Below are positions 10,348 to 18,784 of a DNA stretch of 64,000 nt, piece by piece (the stretch's first letter is position 1; each line of letters begins with the position of its first letter). The notes beneath the pieces are model-generated. The model was given only the letters and a program-made list of their open reading frames with translations. It searched no databases and had not been told where the DNA came from. The DNA lies in the NCBI RefSeq assembly GCF_000016505.1, contig NC_009706.1, forward strand, positions 806,001 through 870,000, given 5' to 3'. The position numbers were made by a program, and so were the translations under genes. This stretch comes from Clostridium kluyveri DSM 555 (GTDB taxonomy: Bacteria; Bacillota; Clostridia; Clostridiales; Clostridiaceae).

Positions 10348-10592
10348 AGTATTATTTCTCCTTAAATTTTGTATTAATATATAAAGTTCTACCTAGCGTA
10401 TGTATATTGTACCAAAAATTCTATGTTTGCACTATAGTAATTCTTTACAGTGAGTGCTTATTATATTATATTTTTAATCTAAAAATCATTTTTGATGTAA
10501 TATTATGATAAAATGTACTGGTAAATTAAATTATGCTATGGTAAAATATGTATAAATGTACAAAAGGTAAAACAAATATTATTTTTATGTGA

Positions 10593-10783
10593 AGGCGGCG
10601 ATTACCTAATATTTACATCTTCTTAAAGGGAGATAAGTACTGCTGCATGCCTTTACAAGTTCTTCCCCTAAAGGATAACGTATTCTAAGTGCTAAAGACA
10701 CTAAGAATACTGTTAATAAGGTTCATATGGAGGCAATCATCTCTCCATATGCAAATTTCACCTGAACTCAGGAATTACTTGAT
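10593..10783 (+). repeat. dispersed structured repeat, copy A
   Basis: About 190 bases in the 460-base gap upstream of the DUF4317-type gene. Blocks shared in order with copy B (15546-15689): a GGCGGCGATTAC-like start, CTAATA, GGAGATAAG, AAGTTCTTC, AAGGTTCA..TGGAG, a paired TGAAC, and the end GAATTACTTGAT. Inner stems such as CATATGGAG/CTCCATATG differ in sequence between copies while the pairing is kept, which points to a structured RNA or a palindrome-rich mobile element. The rest of the gap (10348-10592) shows nothing clear. Confidence 0.6.
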
Positions 10784-10807
10784 TTAAATAGAGTGGAGAG
10801 AGGTTTT

Positions 10808-11965
10808 ATGAATAAAAAGGATTTATCAAATATAAGGAAAGAATTTAAATTAGGAAGTTATATGCTTAAGATTAAAGAAGTTTATAGTGTTTATTTGAAA
10901 AAAGATAATGGAGAAGTAATAACAGGAGAACTGGAATATTTTGAAATGATGGAAGTGGAAAAGAGAGAGCTTTATTTAAATAATTTTAAGAAAGTGCTTA
11001 CAGGAAATCTTGATTCTAAAATATTTGAATTGGATTTTAAAAATATGAGTGAAGAAGAATCAGAGGAAAATACACAGCATGTATTATATGGAGCTTTAAA
11101 TTCAAAGGAAAGAATAAATGAATATGTAGATAAAATAGTGAATAAAATTTGTGAAAATTATAATTATGATACGGATGTAGTTATAAGTTTTACAAAAGCA
11201 GAATATTATAGTTCTGATAAGAGAGAAAAGGAATCTTTATATGAATATGTACAAGCTATTGATATTATATTATGTAGTGTAAATAAGGTAGAAATACCTA
11301 AAAGGATGTTAAAATTTGATTATGCGGAGATGAGATTTAAACCTAATTCTGCATTAGACATGATTATAAATTTAAATTCCCCTATAGAAGGATTTATGTT
11401 TCCAAGCTTTACACTTCAATATGTAGATGTAAATAGGATAATTTATTATTCTTCAAAATCAAAGAATATAAACAATATTTTTGTAGAAAAAATATTAGAG
11501 TGTAATATTAAACCTACAGCTTTAGAGGAAAAGGAAAACTTTAATGCTATTTTAGGAACTTCATTAGGAGGAAAAATAAAGCCCGACATAGTTCAGGATA
11601 TATACGAAAGGATAAATGAAAAATTTGAAGGTGAGGAAGAAGAGCCTATTTTAGATATAAATGAAGTAACTAGATTGTTAGAGGAAAGTGGAGTTGAAAA
11701 TACAGGAGTAGTTAAAAGCGCTTTTGAAGAAGTGTGTGGCGGAGATTATGAATTTAAGGTTAGAAATGTAATACCGGATTTTAAGAGTAAATCTATAAAG
11801 ATAGAAAATGAAAATACTAATATAACAATAAGTCCAAGAGATTTAAGCGCTGTAAAACAGGTAGTGAACAGATTTGGGAAGAAATGTTTGCTAATAGAAC
11901 TTAAGGAGGATATGGTTATAGATGGATTCAATCTGGAAACAGAGAAAATAGAAGAATATATTTAA
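10808..11965 (+). CDS. DUF4317-type protein of unknown function
   Basis: 385 residues, soluble, acidic, no membrane segments or catalytic motif that I recognise. The N-terminus (MNKKDLSNIRKEFKLGSYML) and the overall length match what I know as the DUF4317 family of Firmicutes. The ATG at 10808 follows a GGAGAGAGG site; an in-frame GTG at 10793 lies inside that site and is unlikely. It is monocistronic, with its own terminator. The structured repeat (copy A) ends 25 bases upstream of the start codon, so its promoter must lie within or before that repeat. Confidence 0.65.
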   Translation: MNKKDLSNIRKEFKLGSYMLKIKEVYSVYLKKDNGEVITGELEYFEMMEVEKRELYLNNFKKVLTGNLDSKIFELDFKNMSEEESEENTQHVLYGALNSKERINEYVDKIVNKICENYNYDTDVVISFTKAEYYSSDKREKESLYEYVQAIDIILCSVNKVEIPKRMLKFDYAEMRFKPNSALDMIINLNSPIEGFMFPSFTLQYVDVNRIIYYSSKSKNINNIFVEKILECNIKPTALEEKENFNAILGTSLGGKIKPDIVQDIYERINEKFEGEEEEPILDINEVTRLLEESGVENTGVVKSAFEEVCGGDYEFKVRNVIPDFKSKSIKIENENTNITISPRDLSAVKQVVNRFGKKCLLIELKEDMVIDGFNLETEKIEEYI

Positions 11966-11998
11966 AAAGGATGTATTTTTAAATATACATCCTTTTGT
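11965..11998 (+). terminator. intrinsic terminator
   Basis: A 12-bp inverted repeat (AAAAGGATGTAT / ATACATCCTTTT) begins at the stop codon of the DUF4317-type gene and lies before the convergent permease gene. It can serve both strands. Confidence 0.75.
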
Positions 11999-12014
11999 AA
12001 ACTTAATTATAATG

Positions 12015-12632
12015 TTATTTTTTAAATATACCAAAAGGTTTTCCTATAGGTAAGAATTCTCTTCCAAAGTGAGGATTTAATACAGCAGCAGCAGAACCGT
12101 AAAAAGCTGTAAGTGATGCCAATAATTCTGCAATTCCTGCCAGCTTATGGGAAAACTCTGGCAAAATGTCAAAAGAATTGAGTGACAGTCCTATAAATAA
12201 GAAAATTATAAAAAAGAAAACTGAAAATAATACCTTGTTAGTCTCAGCTGCACCTATGGTCATAAATATGGTGAATATTAAATATGCTATAAATGCAAAA
12301 CCTAGCTGTTTTGGATCTACTGCCTCTGCAAGACCTTGTCCAAATGTACCGGCGTTAATCATCCATGACATACCTACTGCAAACCAGAATAGTGCAAAAG
12401 CTCCAAAAGCTGTTGTGCCGAAAGTATTTTGCCTTTTGGAATCATTAATACAAGCAAATAATTGAGCAAAGCCACCTAAAAATATTGCCCAGGGAATTAC
12501 AAAAGAAGTGCCTTCAGTGATGCCAAGTTTCTGAGAGGAAGCTACTAAAGTTACAACAGCAAGTCCAAATAGCCCCAATGCGGATGGATCACAGTTAGCG
12601 ATTTTGATGTGTTGAATTTCATTTGAATTCAT
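12015..12632 (-). CDS. acetate/succinate permease (GPR1/FUN34/YaaH family)
   Basis: 205 residues with six predicted membrane spans. The family signature near the N-terminus (NCDPSALGLFGLAVVTLV; usual motif NPAPLGLMGFG) and the later NAGTFGQG are visible. Relatives such as SatP carry acetate or succinate with protons. In an anaerobe living on small acids this would be an uptake or export route for acetate. A perfect CRP/FNR-type palindrome (12659-12674) lies 27 bases upstream of the start codon, and the start has a GGGGG site. Confidence 0.85.
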   Translation of the reverse strand: MNSNEIQHIKIANCDPSALGLFGLAVVTLVASSQKLGITEGTSFVIPWAIFLGGFAQLFACINDSKRQNTFGTTAFGAFALFWFAVGMSWMINAGTFGQGLAEAVDPKQLGFAFIAYLIFTIFMTIGAAETNKVLFSVFFFIIFLFIGLSLNSFDILPEFSHKLAGIAELLASLTAFYGSAAAVLNPHFGREFLPIGKPFGIFKK

Positions 12633-12658
12633 GATAAGTCCCCCTTATAAGTTATATT

Positions 12659-12674
12659 TGTGAATTATTTCACA
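12659..12674. promoter_or_regulatory. CRP/FNR-family operator-like palindrome (TGTGA-N6-TCACA)
   Basis: Perfect match to the TGTGA-N6-TCACA consensus of the CRP/FNR superfamily, 27 bases upstream of the YaaH-type permease start. So close to the gene it would more likely repress or lie in the leader. A near-identical site (one mismatch) lies in front of the hydrogenase operon at 33105. Confidence 0.5.
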
Positions 12675-12813
12675 TAAATAATTTATCAAAAAAAAATGCA
12701 TTTGTAAAGTAAATTTTGAAATTTTATGAATTTAATTTTTTTTGCCCAAAGATAAATAAAATTATTCTATTTTCAGTAAATTAAAAGTTGTTAAATTTTA
12801 TATTATAAAAATA

Positions 12814-12842
12814 TTGACAATATATCTAAGCACTGATATACT
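12814..12842 (+). promoter_or_regulatory. sigma-A promoter of the metNIQ leader
   Basis: TTGACA at 12814-12819 and TATACT at 12837-12842 with a 17-base spacer. The SAM-I aptamer begins about 26 bases after the -10 box. Confidence 0.8.
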
Positions 12843-12867
12843 AATTACTACAATATTAAATATCATA

Positions 12868-12972
12868 ACTTATTAAGAGAGGCGGAGGGAAAGGCCCTAT
12901 GAAGTCCGGCAACCAGCATTATGTAATGTATTGGTGCTAAATCCTGCAGCATTGTAGCTGAAAGATGAGGTA
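12868..12972 (+). promoter_or_regulatory. SAM-I (S-box) riboswitch upstream of metNIQ
   Basis: Classic S-box landmarks in order: AAGAGAGGCGGAGGGA, GGCCCTATGAAGTCCGGCAA, a variable hairpin, GGTGCTAAATCC, GCAG..CTG and GATGAGG. With S-adenosylmethionine bound, S-box RNAs favour the terminator that follows (12989-13017). The transporter genes should therefore be switched off when SAM is plentiful. Confidence 0.93.
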
Positions 12973-12988
12973 ATCATTGAGGATGTAG

Positions 12989-13017
12989 ACTCAGGGATTT
13001 ACCCCCTGAGTTTTTAT
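12989..13017 (+). terminator. S-box expression-platform terminator
   Basis: Inverted repeat ACTCAGGG / CCCCTGAGT followed by a T tract, directly after the SAM-I aptamer. Confidence 0.85.
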
Positions 13018-13034
13018 AATTTAATCAATCTAAA

Positions 13035-13098
13035 AGTTGACCAGAAAAACTGGAGACTGAATCTTAACTTTATAAAGTATAAGATTTAGTCTTTTTTG
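13035..13098 (+). promoter_or_regulatory. second leader element: AGTTGACCAG..CTGGAGACT hairpin plus terminator
   Basis: A small hairpin (13035-13057) is formed by AGT-TGA-CCAG, a loop of five A, and CTGG-AG-ACT. Its 3' bases (AGACT) are also the start of a strong terminator stem, AGACTGAATCTTA (13054-13066) with TAAGATTTAGTCT (13080-13092) and then a run of T. The two structures therefore exclude each other, as in an attenuator. The same hairpin motif lies in front of the nifD-like gene at 15732. The rest of the gap to metN shows nothing else. Confidence 0.55.
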
Positions 13099-13174
13099 TT
13101 TTGATATATTTATTTAAATTAAAATAAGAAGTATATAGGTGAATGCTGGGTGTAAGGGGGTAAAGACCGATTAT

Positions 13175-13954
13175 ATGATAGATATAAGAAATTTAAATAA
13201 AACATTTAATACATCTAAGGGTAAAGTTGAAGTTTTAAAGGATATAAATCTTAAAGTTGAAAAAGGAGATATTTTTGGCATTATAGGATTTAGTGGGGCT
13301 GGAAAGTCTACTATGATACGATGCTTGAACAGACTTGAAGAACCTACTTCTGGAAGTATATTTATTGGAAATAACGATATTGTGGCTATGAATAAAGCTG
13401 AGCTTAGAGAAGCCAGAAAAAAAATTGGAATGATATTTCAAGATTTTAATTTATTTGATTCAATGAATGTATATAAAAATGTAGCGTTCCCTTTAAAAAT
13501 AGCTGGTTACTCTGAAGAAAAAATAAAAAATAGAGTGTATGAAATATTAAATTTAGTGGAACTAAGTGATAAAGTAGACTTTTATCCTGCACAACTAAGT
13601 GGAGGTCAAAAGCAAAGAGTAGGTATAGCAAGGGCTCTAGCTAATGAACCAGATGTTTTATTAAGTGATGAAGCTACTTCTGCTTTAGATCCACAAACTA
13701 CCTATTCTATATTGGAACTTTTAAGAGATATAAATAAAAAATTGAATTTAACTATATTACTTATAACTCATGAATTAGATGTTATTAAATATATATGCAA
13801 TAATATGGCAGTAATTGAAAACGGCAGTATCGTAGAAACAGGAAGCACAAATTCAGTATTTTTGAATCCTAAAAGTAATACTGCAAAAAAATTTGTTAAA
13901 ATAATGGCAAATCTCAGTGTGAATTCGGAATGCGCTGGAGGGGGGGTAATATGA
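13175..13954 (+). CDS. metN: methionine ABC transporter ATPase MetN, short form
   Basis: 259 residues from ATG 13175 (MIDIRNLNKTF); an in-frame ATG at 13139 would add twelve non-homologous residues. ABC motifs are complete: Walker A GFSGAGKST, signature LSGGQKQR, Walker B ending DEATSALD, switch His in LITHEL. It energises uptake of methionine or related sulfur compounds with MetI and MetQ. Most MetN proteins are about 340 residues, with a C-terminal NIL domain that binds methionine and shuts the transporter. This one stops right after the ATPase domain, so that feedback is probably missing. It overlaps metI by ATGA. Confidence 0.9.
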   Translation: MIDIRNLNKTFNTSKGKVEVLKDINLKVEKGDIFGIIGFSGAGKSTMIRCLNRLEEPTSGSIFIGNNDIVAMNKAELREARKKIGMIFQDFNLFDSMNVYKNVAFPLKIAGYSEEKIKNRVYEILNLVELSDKVDFYPAQLSGGQKQRVGIARALANEPDVLLSDEATSALDPQTTYSILELLRDINKKLNLTILLITHELDVIKYICNNMAVIENGSIVETGSTNSVFLNPKSNTAKKFVKIMANLSVNSECAGGGVI

Positions 13955-14619
13955 TTGATGATTTTAAAATATTTGTTCTAAAGGGATTATCGGAAACTAT
14001 AGAAATGGTGATTATAGCTGGCAGTATAGCTTTACTTATAGGAATGCCACTTGGAATTATTCTTGTTGTTACTAGAAAAGGACATATTTTGGAGAATGAA
14101 AGGTTAAATAAGATATTAGCTACTATAGTAAATGCAATAAGATCTCTTCCGTCTATAATATTAATTGTAGTTTTACTGCCCTTAGCTAGGTTAATTGTAG
14201 GGACTACACTTGGTATGAAGGCGGCTATTGTACCTATATCCATAGGAATATCACCTCTTTTGGCTAGAATTATTGAGACATCTATAGAACAAGTAGAATG
14301 GGGAAAAATTGAAGCAGCATTATCTATGGGAGCAAAACCATTTCAGATTATATCAAAGGTTTTAATACCGGAGGCACTTCCTTCCCTTATAAAGGGAATT
14401 ACAATTTCAATTATATCTATTATTGAATTTACTGCTATAGCTGGGGTTATAGGTGCAGGGGGATTAGGAAGTCTGGCAATACGTTTTGGTTATCAGAGAT
14501 TTCGTGAGGATATAATGATAGTTACAGTAATATTATTAATTTTTTTAGTACAGTTTATACAGTTTTCAGGAGATCGTATTTCTAAACATGTAAATAAAAA
14601 GAGATATAAATTTGATTGA
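13951..14619 (+). CDS. metI: methionine ABC transporter permease MetI
   Basis: 222 residues, about five membrane spans, with the conserved permease loop facing the ATPase (EAALSMGAKPFQII, the EAA motif) and the typical C-terminal block GVIGAGGLGSLAIRFGYQRF. The start is ATG 13951, preceded by a GGAGGGGGG site and overlapping the metN stop. Second gene of the S-box-controlled metNIQ operon. Confidence 0.92.
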   Translation: MIDDFKIFVLKGLSETIEMVIIAGSIALLIGMPLGIILVVTRKGHILENERLNKILATIVNAIRSLPSIILIVVLLPLARLIVGTTLGMKAAIVPISIGISPLLARIIETSIEQVEWGKIEAALSMGAKPFQIISKVLIPEALPSLIKGITISIISIIEFTAIAGVIGAGGLGSLAIRFGYQRFREDIMIVTVILLIFLVQFIQFSGDRISKHVNKKRYKFD

Positions 14620-14644
14620 TTATTTTTAAGGGGGATAAATCAAT

Positions 14645-15469
14645 ATGAAGAGAAAAAGTATAATATTTTTAGTTTTGGCGTTGGCTGTAGGATTATTTTC
14701 GGGCTGCAGCAATGGGAGTGACTCAAAAAGTGCAGACAGTAAAAGTGATAAGGTTGTAGTTAAAATAGGAGCAGCGGCAGTGCCCCATGCAGAAATATTG
14801 AATCATATAAAACCTGCACTGGCAAAAGAGGGGATAGATTTACAAGTTGTTGTTTTAGATAGCGAAGATGAGTTAAATCCAGCTTTACAGGAAAAACAAA
14901 TAGATGCGAATTATTTTCAACATGTACCTTATTTAGAGTCTGTAGCTAAAGAAAAAGGATATAATTTTGCAGTGGCTGGAAAAGTTCATGTGGAACCCAT
15001 AGGTTTTTATTCTGATAAAATTAAATCTAAAGATGAACTTAAAGAGGGCGCCAAGATTGCTATACCTAATAATCCTTCAAATGAATACAGAGCTTTGGCT
15101 CTTCTTGAAGCTGAAAAACTTATTAAATTAAAATCCGGAATATCTAATTATAATGCTACGCCTTCAGATATTGCAGATAATCCTAAAAATCTGGAATTTG
15201 TAGAAGTTGATGCAGCTCAGCTTCCAAGGGTATTGCCGGATGTAGATGGCTCCATAATAAATACAAATCTTGTATTAGAAGCTAAAATGGATCCAAATAA
15301 AGCACTATTTAGAGAAGGCAGCAATTCACCTTATGCAAATGTAATTGTTGTAAGAAAGGGTGATGAAAATAAAAAAGAAATTAAAGCCATAGTGGCAAAG
15401 CTGAATTCAGAAGATGTAAAAAACTTCATAAAAAGCAAATATGGAGTTGCAGTAGTGCCGGCTTTTTAA
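14645..15469 (+). CDS. metQ: methionine-binding lipoprotein MetQ
   Basis: 274 residues. Lipoprotein signal peptide with lipobox FSGC (cysteine near residue 21), a Ser/Asp-rich linker, then a NlpA/MetQ-type binding domain (VVKIGAAAVPHAEIL, QHVPYLESVAKEKGYN). It is the extracellular solute receptor of the transporter and delivers methionine or related compounds to MetI. It lies 25 bases after metI with a GGGGGAT site. Because the operon neighbours a nitrogenase-like pair, the natural substrate could be a methylated sulfur compound other than methionine; this is speculation. Confidence 0.92.
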   Translation: MKRKSIIFLVLALAVGLFSGCSNGSDSKSADSKSDKVVVKIGAAAVPHAEILNHIKPALAKEGIDLQVVVLDSEDELNPALQEKQIDANYFQHVPYLESVAKEKGYNFAVAGKVHVEPIGFYSDKIKSKDELKEGAKIAIPNNPSNEYRALALLEAEKLIKLKSGISNYNATPSDIADNPKNLEFVEVDAAQLPRVLPDVDGSIINTNLVLEAKMDPNKALFREGSNSPYANVIVVRKGDENKKEIKAIVAKLNSEDVKNFIKSKYGVAVVPAF

Positions 15470-15545
15470 AATAATTAGAAAGGGAGATGCCGCTTGAAAA
15501 GAATCTATATTTTTTCATATTCTATGTATCAATGCAATTTATCAG

Positions 15546-15689
15546 AGGGCTAGAATTAGCTAATACTCCCATCCTCTTCAAGGTTGGAGATAAGCACGTC
15601 TAATGCGCATGGATAAGTTCTTCTAAGGTTCAACTGGAGATAAGCATTTTTCTATAGCAAGCTCCATCTGAACCTAAGAATTACTTGAT
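15546..15689 (+). repeat. dispersed structured repeat, copy B
   Basis: About 145 bases between metQ and the nifD-like gene. Shared with copy A: GCTAGAATTAG/CTAATA, GGAGATAAGCAC, GCATG, AAGTTCTTC, GGTTCA..TGGAG paired with CTCCA..TGAACC, and the end AAGAATTACTTGAT (TTGAT at 15685-15689). Stems are kept while bases change. No ORF is inside, so if mobile it is non-autonomous. Confidence 0.6.
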
Positions 15690-15731
15690 GATTACAAACT
15701 ATATTATTTAAAGAGTATGTATAATTTGGAT

Positions 15732-15762
15732 GTTTAGTTGACCAGTATACTGGAGACTAAAC
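15732..15762 (+). promoter_or_regulatory. GTTTAGT-TGA-CCAG..CTGG-AG-ACTAAAC hairpin, second copy of the metN-leader motif
   Basis: A 7-bp outer stem (GTTTAGT/ACTAAAC), the same TGA/AG internal loop and the same CCAG/CTGG inner stem as at 13035, with a TATA loop. The outer-stem sequence has changed but pairing is kept (3 bp there, 7 bp here). It lies about 90 bases upstream of the nifD-like start. No strong terminator follows this copy. Confidence 0.5.
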
Positions 15763-15853
15763 TTTATGTTTTGTAAAGCAAAATTTCCTCATAGTATTTG
15801 GATTCATATAAATATGTAAAAGGTTAAATGATAATTATAAAGGAGGTATATTC

Positions 15854-17320
15854 TTGGGTATTAATATAAAATCCCCAGAGGTTGAAATTAGAGAATCTAG
15901 ATTAGGTTCTATTACTGGCTTTGCAGGAACTGCTAGAGAGCTTTGTAATAGATCTAAAGGTAAAAGATTATGTGATAGAAGGCGCTCTTTTAGCCAATGT
16001 TTAGGATGTAATTCAGGTTATTCACTGTGTCAGCTTATTATGATACAGGATTCTGTGGTAATAAATCATGCTCCAATAGGATGTTGTGCGGATTTACCTG
16101 ATTTTAATTTTACTAACAGAGTAGGACAGATTAAAAGGAATCTTCCATTAAGAAATGCAAGACTATTGAATACAAATTTAACTGAAAAGGATACTATATA
16201 TGGTGGAGAGGAAAAATTAAGAAAAACTATAAAAGAAGCTTATAAAAGATTCAAGCCTAATGCAATTTTTGTTACTACTTCCTGTGCCTCGGGAATTATA
16301 GGGGATGATGTAGAAGTAGTAACCAATGAAGCGGAAAAAGAATTGGGGATACCCATAGTTTTCGTAGCTTGTGAGGGTTTTAGATCAAAAATTTGGACAA
16401 CAGGTTTTGATGCAGCATATCATGCCATTTTGAGAAAAATTGTTAAGCCTCCTGTTAATAAAAGGGAGGATTTAGTAAATGTAATTAATTTTTGGGGAAC
16501 TGATATATTTACAGAGTTATTTGGACGAATTGGGCTAAAGCCTAATTATATTGTACCATTTTCTACTATAGCACAGCTTGAAAAAATATCTGAAGCTGCA
16601 GCTACAGTACAAATATGTCCTACACTTGGCACATATTTAGCAGCAGGATTAGAGCAAGAGTATGGAGTGCCAGAAGTAAAAGCACCGCCTGCTTATGGAC
16701 TTAAGGGTACAGATCTTTGGTTTAGAGAACTTGGCAGAGTAACGGGAAAAGAAAAGGAAGTTGAAGAATTGATAAAATCTGAAAGAGAAAGAATTGCCCC
16801 TAAACTTAAGGAGTTGAGAAGTAAATTGAAGGGGAAAAGAGTATATATTACTGCAGGTGCAGCTCATGGACATAGTTTAATAGCACTTTTAAAGGAGCTC
16901 CATATGGAAGTGGCAGGTGCAGCAATATTTCATCATGATCCTTGCTGTGATAATAAAGATCCTAGAAGTGAAAGTCTTCCTCATGTAGTGAAGAATTATG
17001 GAGATGTTAAGAATTTCAACGTATGCAATAAACAACCTTTTGAGTTAGTGAATGTACTAAACAGACTAAAACCTGATTTGTTTATAGCACGTCATGGGGG
17101 TATGGCTGCCTGGGGACCAAAGCTTGGCATACCCACATTTTTAATGGGAGATGAGCAATTTGGATTAGGATATCAAGGATTGCTTAATTATGGTGATAAA
17201 ATCATAGGTGTACTTTTAACTAAAGAGTTCGTAACTAATATTGCAGCACATTCCAAGTTGCCATATACTGATTGGTGGCTTAAACAGGATCCTTATACTT
17301 TTCTGGGAGGTGATATTTGA
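15854..17320 (+). CDS. nitrogenase-like component 1 subunit (NifD/NifE-like)
   Basis: 488 residues. The three cysteines that hold the P-cluster in NifD have counterparts: LGCNSGYSL, APIGCC and TTSCASGIIGDD. A counterpart of the cofactor-ligand cysteine is seen in VQICPTLGTYLAAGLEQEYG. By hand alignment the FeMo-cofactor histidine (YHGFDG in NifD) is a glutamine here (YQGLLN). So it is a relative, not a standard molybdenum nitrogenase. Candidates are a NifEN-type scaffold or a group IV reductase such as the methylthio-alkane reductase (MarDK), which fits the methionine setting. TTG start behind AGGAGG. No NifH-like reductase is nearby. Confidence 0.72.
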   Translation: MGINIKSPEVEIRESRLGSITGFAGTARELCNRSKGKRLCDRRRSFSQCLGCNSGYSLCQLIMIQDSVVINHAPIGCCADLPDFNFTNRVGQIKRNLPLRNARLLNTNLTEKDTIYGGEEKLRKTIKEAYKRFKPNAIFVTTSCASGIIGDDVEVVTNEAEKELGIPIVFVACEGFRSKIWTTGFDAAYHAILRKIVKPPVNKREDLVNVINFWGTDIFTELFGRIGLKPNYIVPFSTIAQLEKISEAAATVQICPTLGTYLAAGLEQEYGVPEVKAPPAYGLKGTDLWFRELGRVTGKEKEVEELIKSERERIAPKLKELRSKLKGKRVYITAGAAHGHSLIALLKELHMEVAGAAIFHHDPCCDNKDPRSESLPHVVKNYGDVKNFNVCNKQPFELVNVLNRLKPDLFIARHGGMAAWGPKLGIPTFLMGDEQFGLGYQGLLNYGDKIIGVLLTKEFVTNIAAHSKLPYTDWWLKQDPYTFLGGDI

Positions 17321-18648
17321 TGGATGAAATAATAGAGCAGCCTAGACATTATTGTGCATTAGGTGCACAACAATCAGTACTAGCTATAAAAGGAGCTATT
17401 CCTATACTTCATTCAGGGCCAGGTTGTGGGATTAAACTTTTTGATGGTCTTAGTGTTGATTCAGGATATCAAGGAGTAGGTTATTCTGGTGGAAGTTCTG
17501 TGCCTTGTACAAATACTACGGAAAGAGAAGTTGTGTTTGGGGGAGAGCAGAGATTAAAGCAAGTAATAGATGGAACTCTTAAGGTCTTAAAAGGGGATTT
17601 GTTTGTAGTTTTAACAGGATGTACTTCTGATATAATAGGAGATGATGTAGGGCAAGTAGTAAGTGAATATAAAGATAAAGGCATACCTATAGTTTATGCA
17701 GAGACAGCAGGTTTTAAAGGAAGTAACTTTAAGGGTCATGAGTTAGTTATTGAAGCCATTATAAATCAGTTTGTAGGTGAAAAACCAGTAAAAAAAGAAA
17801 TGGGATTAGTAAATGTGTGGTCTGTACTTCCCTATCAGGATACATTTTGGTGTGGAAATTTAAGCGAGGTAAAGAAATTACTTGAAGGAATAGGGCTAAA
17901 AGTGAATATACTTTTTGGTACAGAGTCCGGCGGCGTCAGTGAGTGGGAAACAATACCACAAGCACAGTTTAATTTAGTTTTATCACCTTGGGTGGGTTTA
18001 AATACTGCTAAATTATTAGAGAAAAAGTATGGTACTCCTTATTTGCATTATCCAATTTTGCCTATAGGTGCAAAGGAAACTAGTAAATTTTTAAGAACTG
18101 TGGGGGATTTTGCTAAGCTTGATAAAGAAAAGGCGGAAGCTTTTATAAATGAGGAAGAAGAGAGATTTTACTATTATATTGATAGATCAATAGACTTTTT
18201 TATAGAATTCAGATATAGTGTGGCAGATAGATTTTCTAATATAACAGATTCTTTTTATGCCCTTGGAATTAGTAAATTTTTAACCAATGAATTAGGTATT
18301 GTTCCAGGAGAACAATATATTACAGATGATACTCCTGAGCAATATAGAAAAAGCATAGAGCATGAATTTGAACATCTCTCAAATAGCACTTCTGCTAAAG
18401 TAATATTTGAAGTAGATGGAGGAAAAATACATCAAAGGTTGAGAAAATATGAATATGGCAATCATACTCCTCTGATTTTAGGGAGTTCATGGGATAGAGA
18501 TATAGTGTCAGAATTAAATGGATTTGGAATAAATATATCTCTGCCAGTGAAGCATAGGTTAGTGCTAAATAGAACTTATGTGGGATATAACGGAGGATTA
18601 ACTTTGACGGAGGATATATACAGTAATATACTGGAGACTTATAAATAG
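17320..18648 (+). CDS. nitrogenase-like component 1 subunit (NifK/NifN-like)
   Basis: 442 residues, overlapping the NifD-like stop (TGATG), with a GGGAGGTGAT site, so the two are made together. P-cluster-type cysteines have counterparts: HYCALGAQQ, HSGPGCG and LTGCTSDIIGDD. With the preceding gene it should form an alpha2beta2 complex with bridging Fe-S clusters. It lacks the long N-terminal extension of NifK. The pair lies between a SAM-riboswitch-controlled methionine transporter and another SAM riboswitch, so reduction of an organic sulfur compound is a reasonable guess. It needs an electron-donating NifH-type partner encoded elsewhere. Confidence 0.72.
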   Translation: MDEIIEQPRHYCALGAQQSVLAIKGAIPILHSGPGCGIKLFDGLSVDSGYQGVGYSGGSSVPCTNTTEREVVFGGEQRLKQVIDGTLKVLKGDLFVVLTGCTSDIIGDDVGQVVSEYKDKGIPIVYAETAGFKGSNFKGHELVIEAIINQFVGEKPVKKEMGLVNVWSVLPYQDTFWCGNLSEVKKLLEGIGLKVNILFGTESGGVSEWETIPQAQFNLVLSPWVGLNTAKLLEKKYGTPYLHYPILPIGAKETSKFLRTVGDFAKLDKEKAEAFINEEEERFYYYIDRSIDFFIEFRYSVADRFSNITDSFYALGISKFLTNELGIVPGEQYITDDTPEQYRKSIEHEFEHLSNSTSAKVIFEVDGGKIHQRLRKYEYGNHTPLILGSSWDRDIVSELNGFGINISLPVKHRLVLNRTYVGYNGGLTLTEDIYSNILETYK

Positions 18649-18710
18649 TGGTATATAAAATTTATGTAGCACAAATCTGATTTATTTACTAAAAAATTAT
18701 TTCAATTTTA

Positions 18711-18740
18711 TTGACATCGTAAAGTTTAATATAATATAAT
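18711..18740 (+). promoter_or_regulatory. sigma-A promoter of the second S-box leader
   Basis: TTGACA at 18711-18716 and TATAAT at 18735-18740 with an 18-base spacer, upstream of the SAM-I aptamer. Confidence 0.75.
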
Positions 18741-18784
18741 GAAACTTATATAGGTAATAATTCAAAAATTTAATGAATATCCTT

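Noticed and set aside
15732-15762. TTGACC in the shared hairpin as a -35 promoter box
   Set aside because: No -10 box lies at a proper distance in either copy, and the conserved paired bases explain the similarity better.
18628-18645. TATACTGGAGACT at the end of the NifK-like gene, identical to part of the 15732 hairpin
   Set aside because: It lies in coding sequence (SNILETYK) and lacks the TTGAC half and the outer stem; most likely chance.
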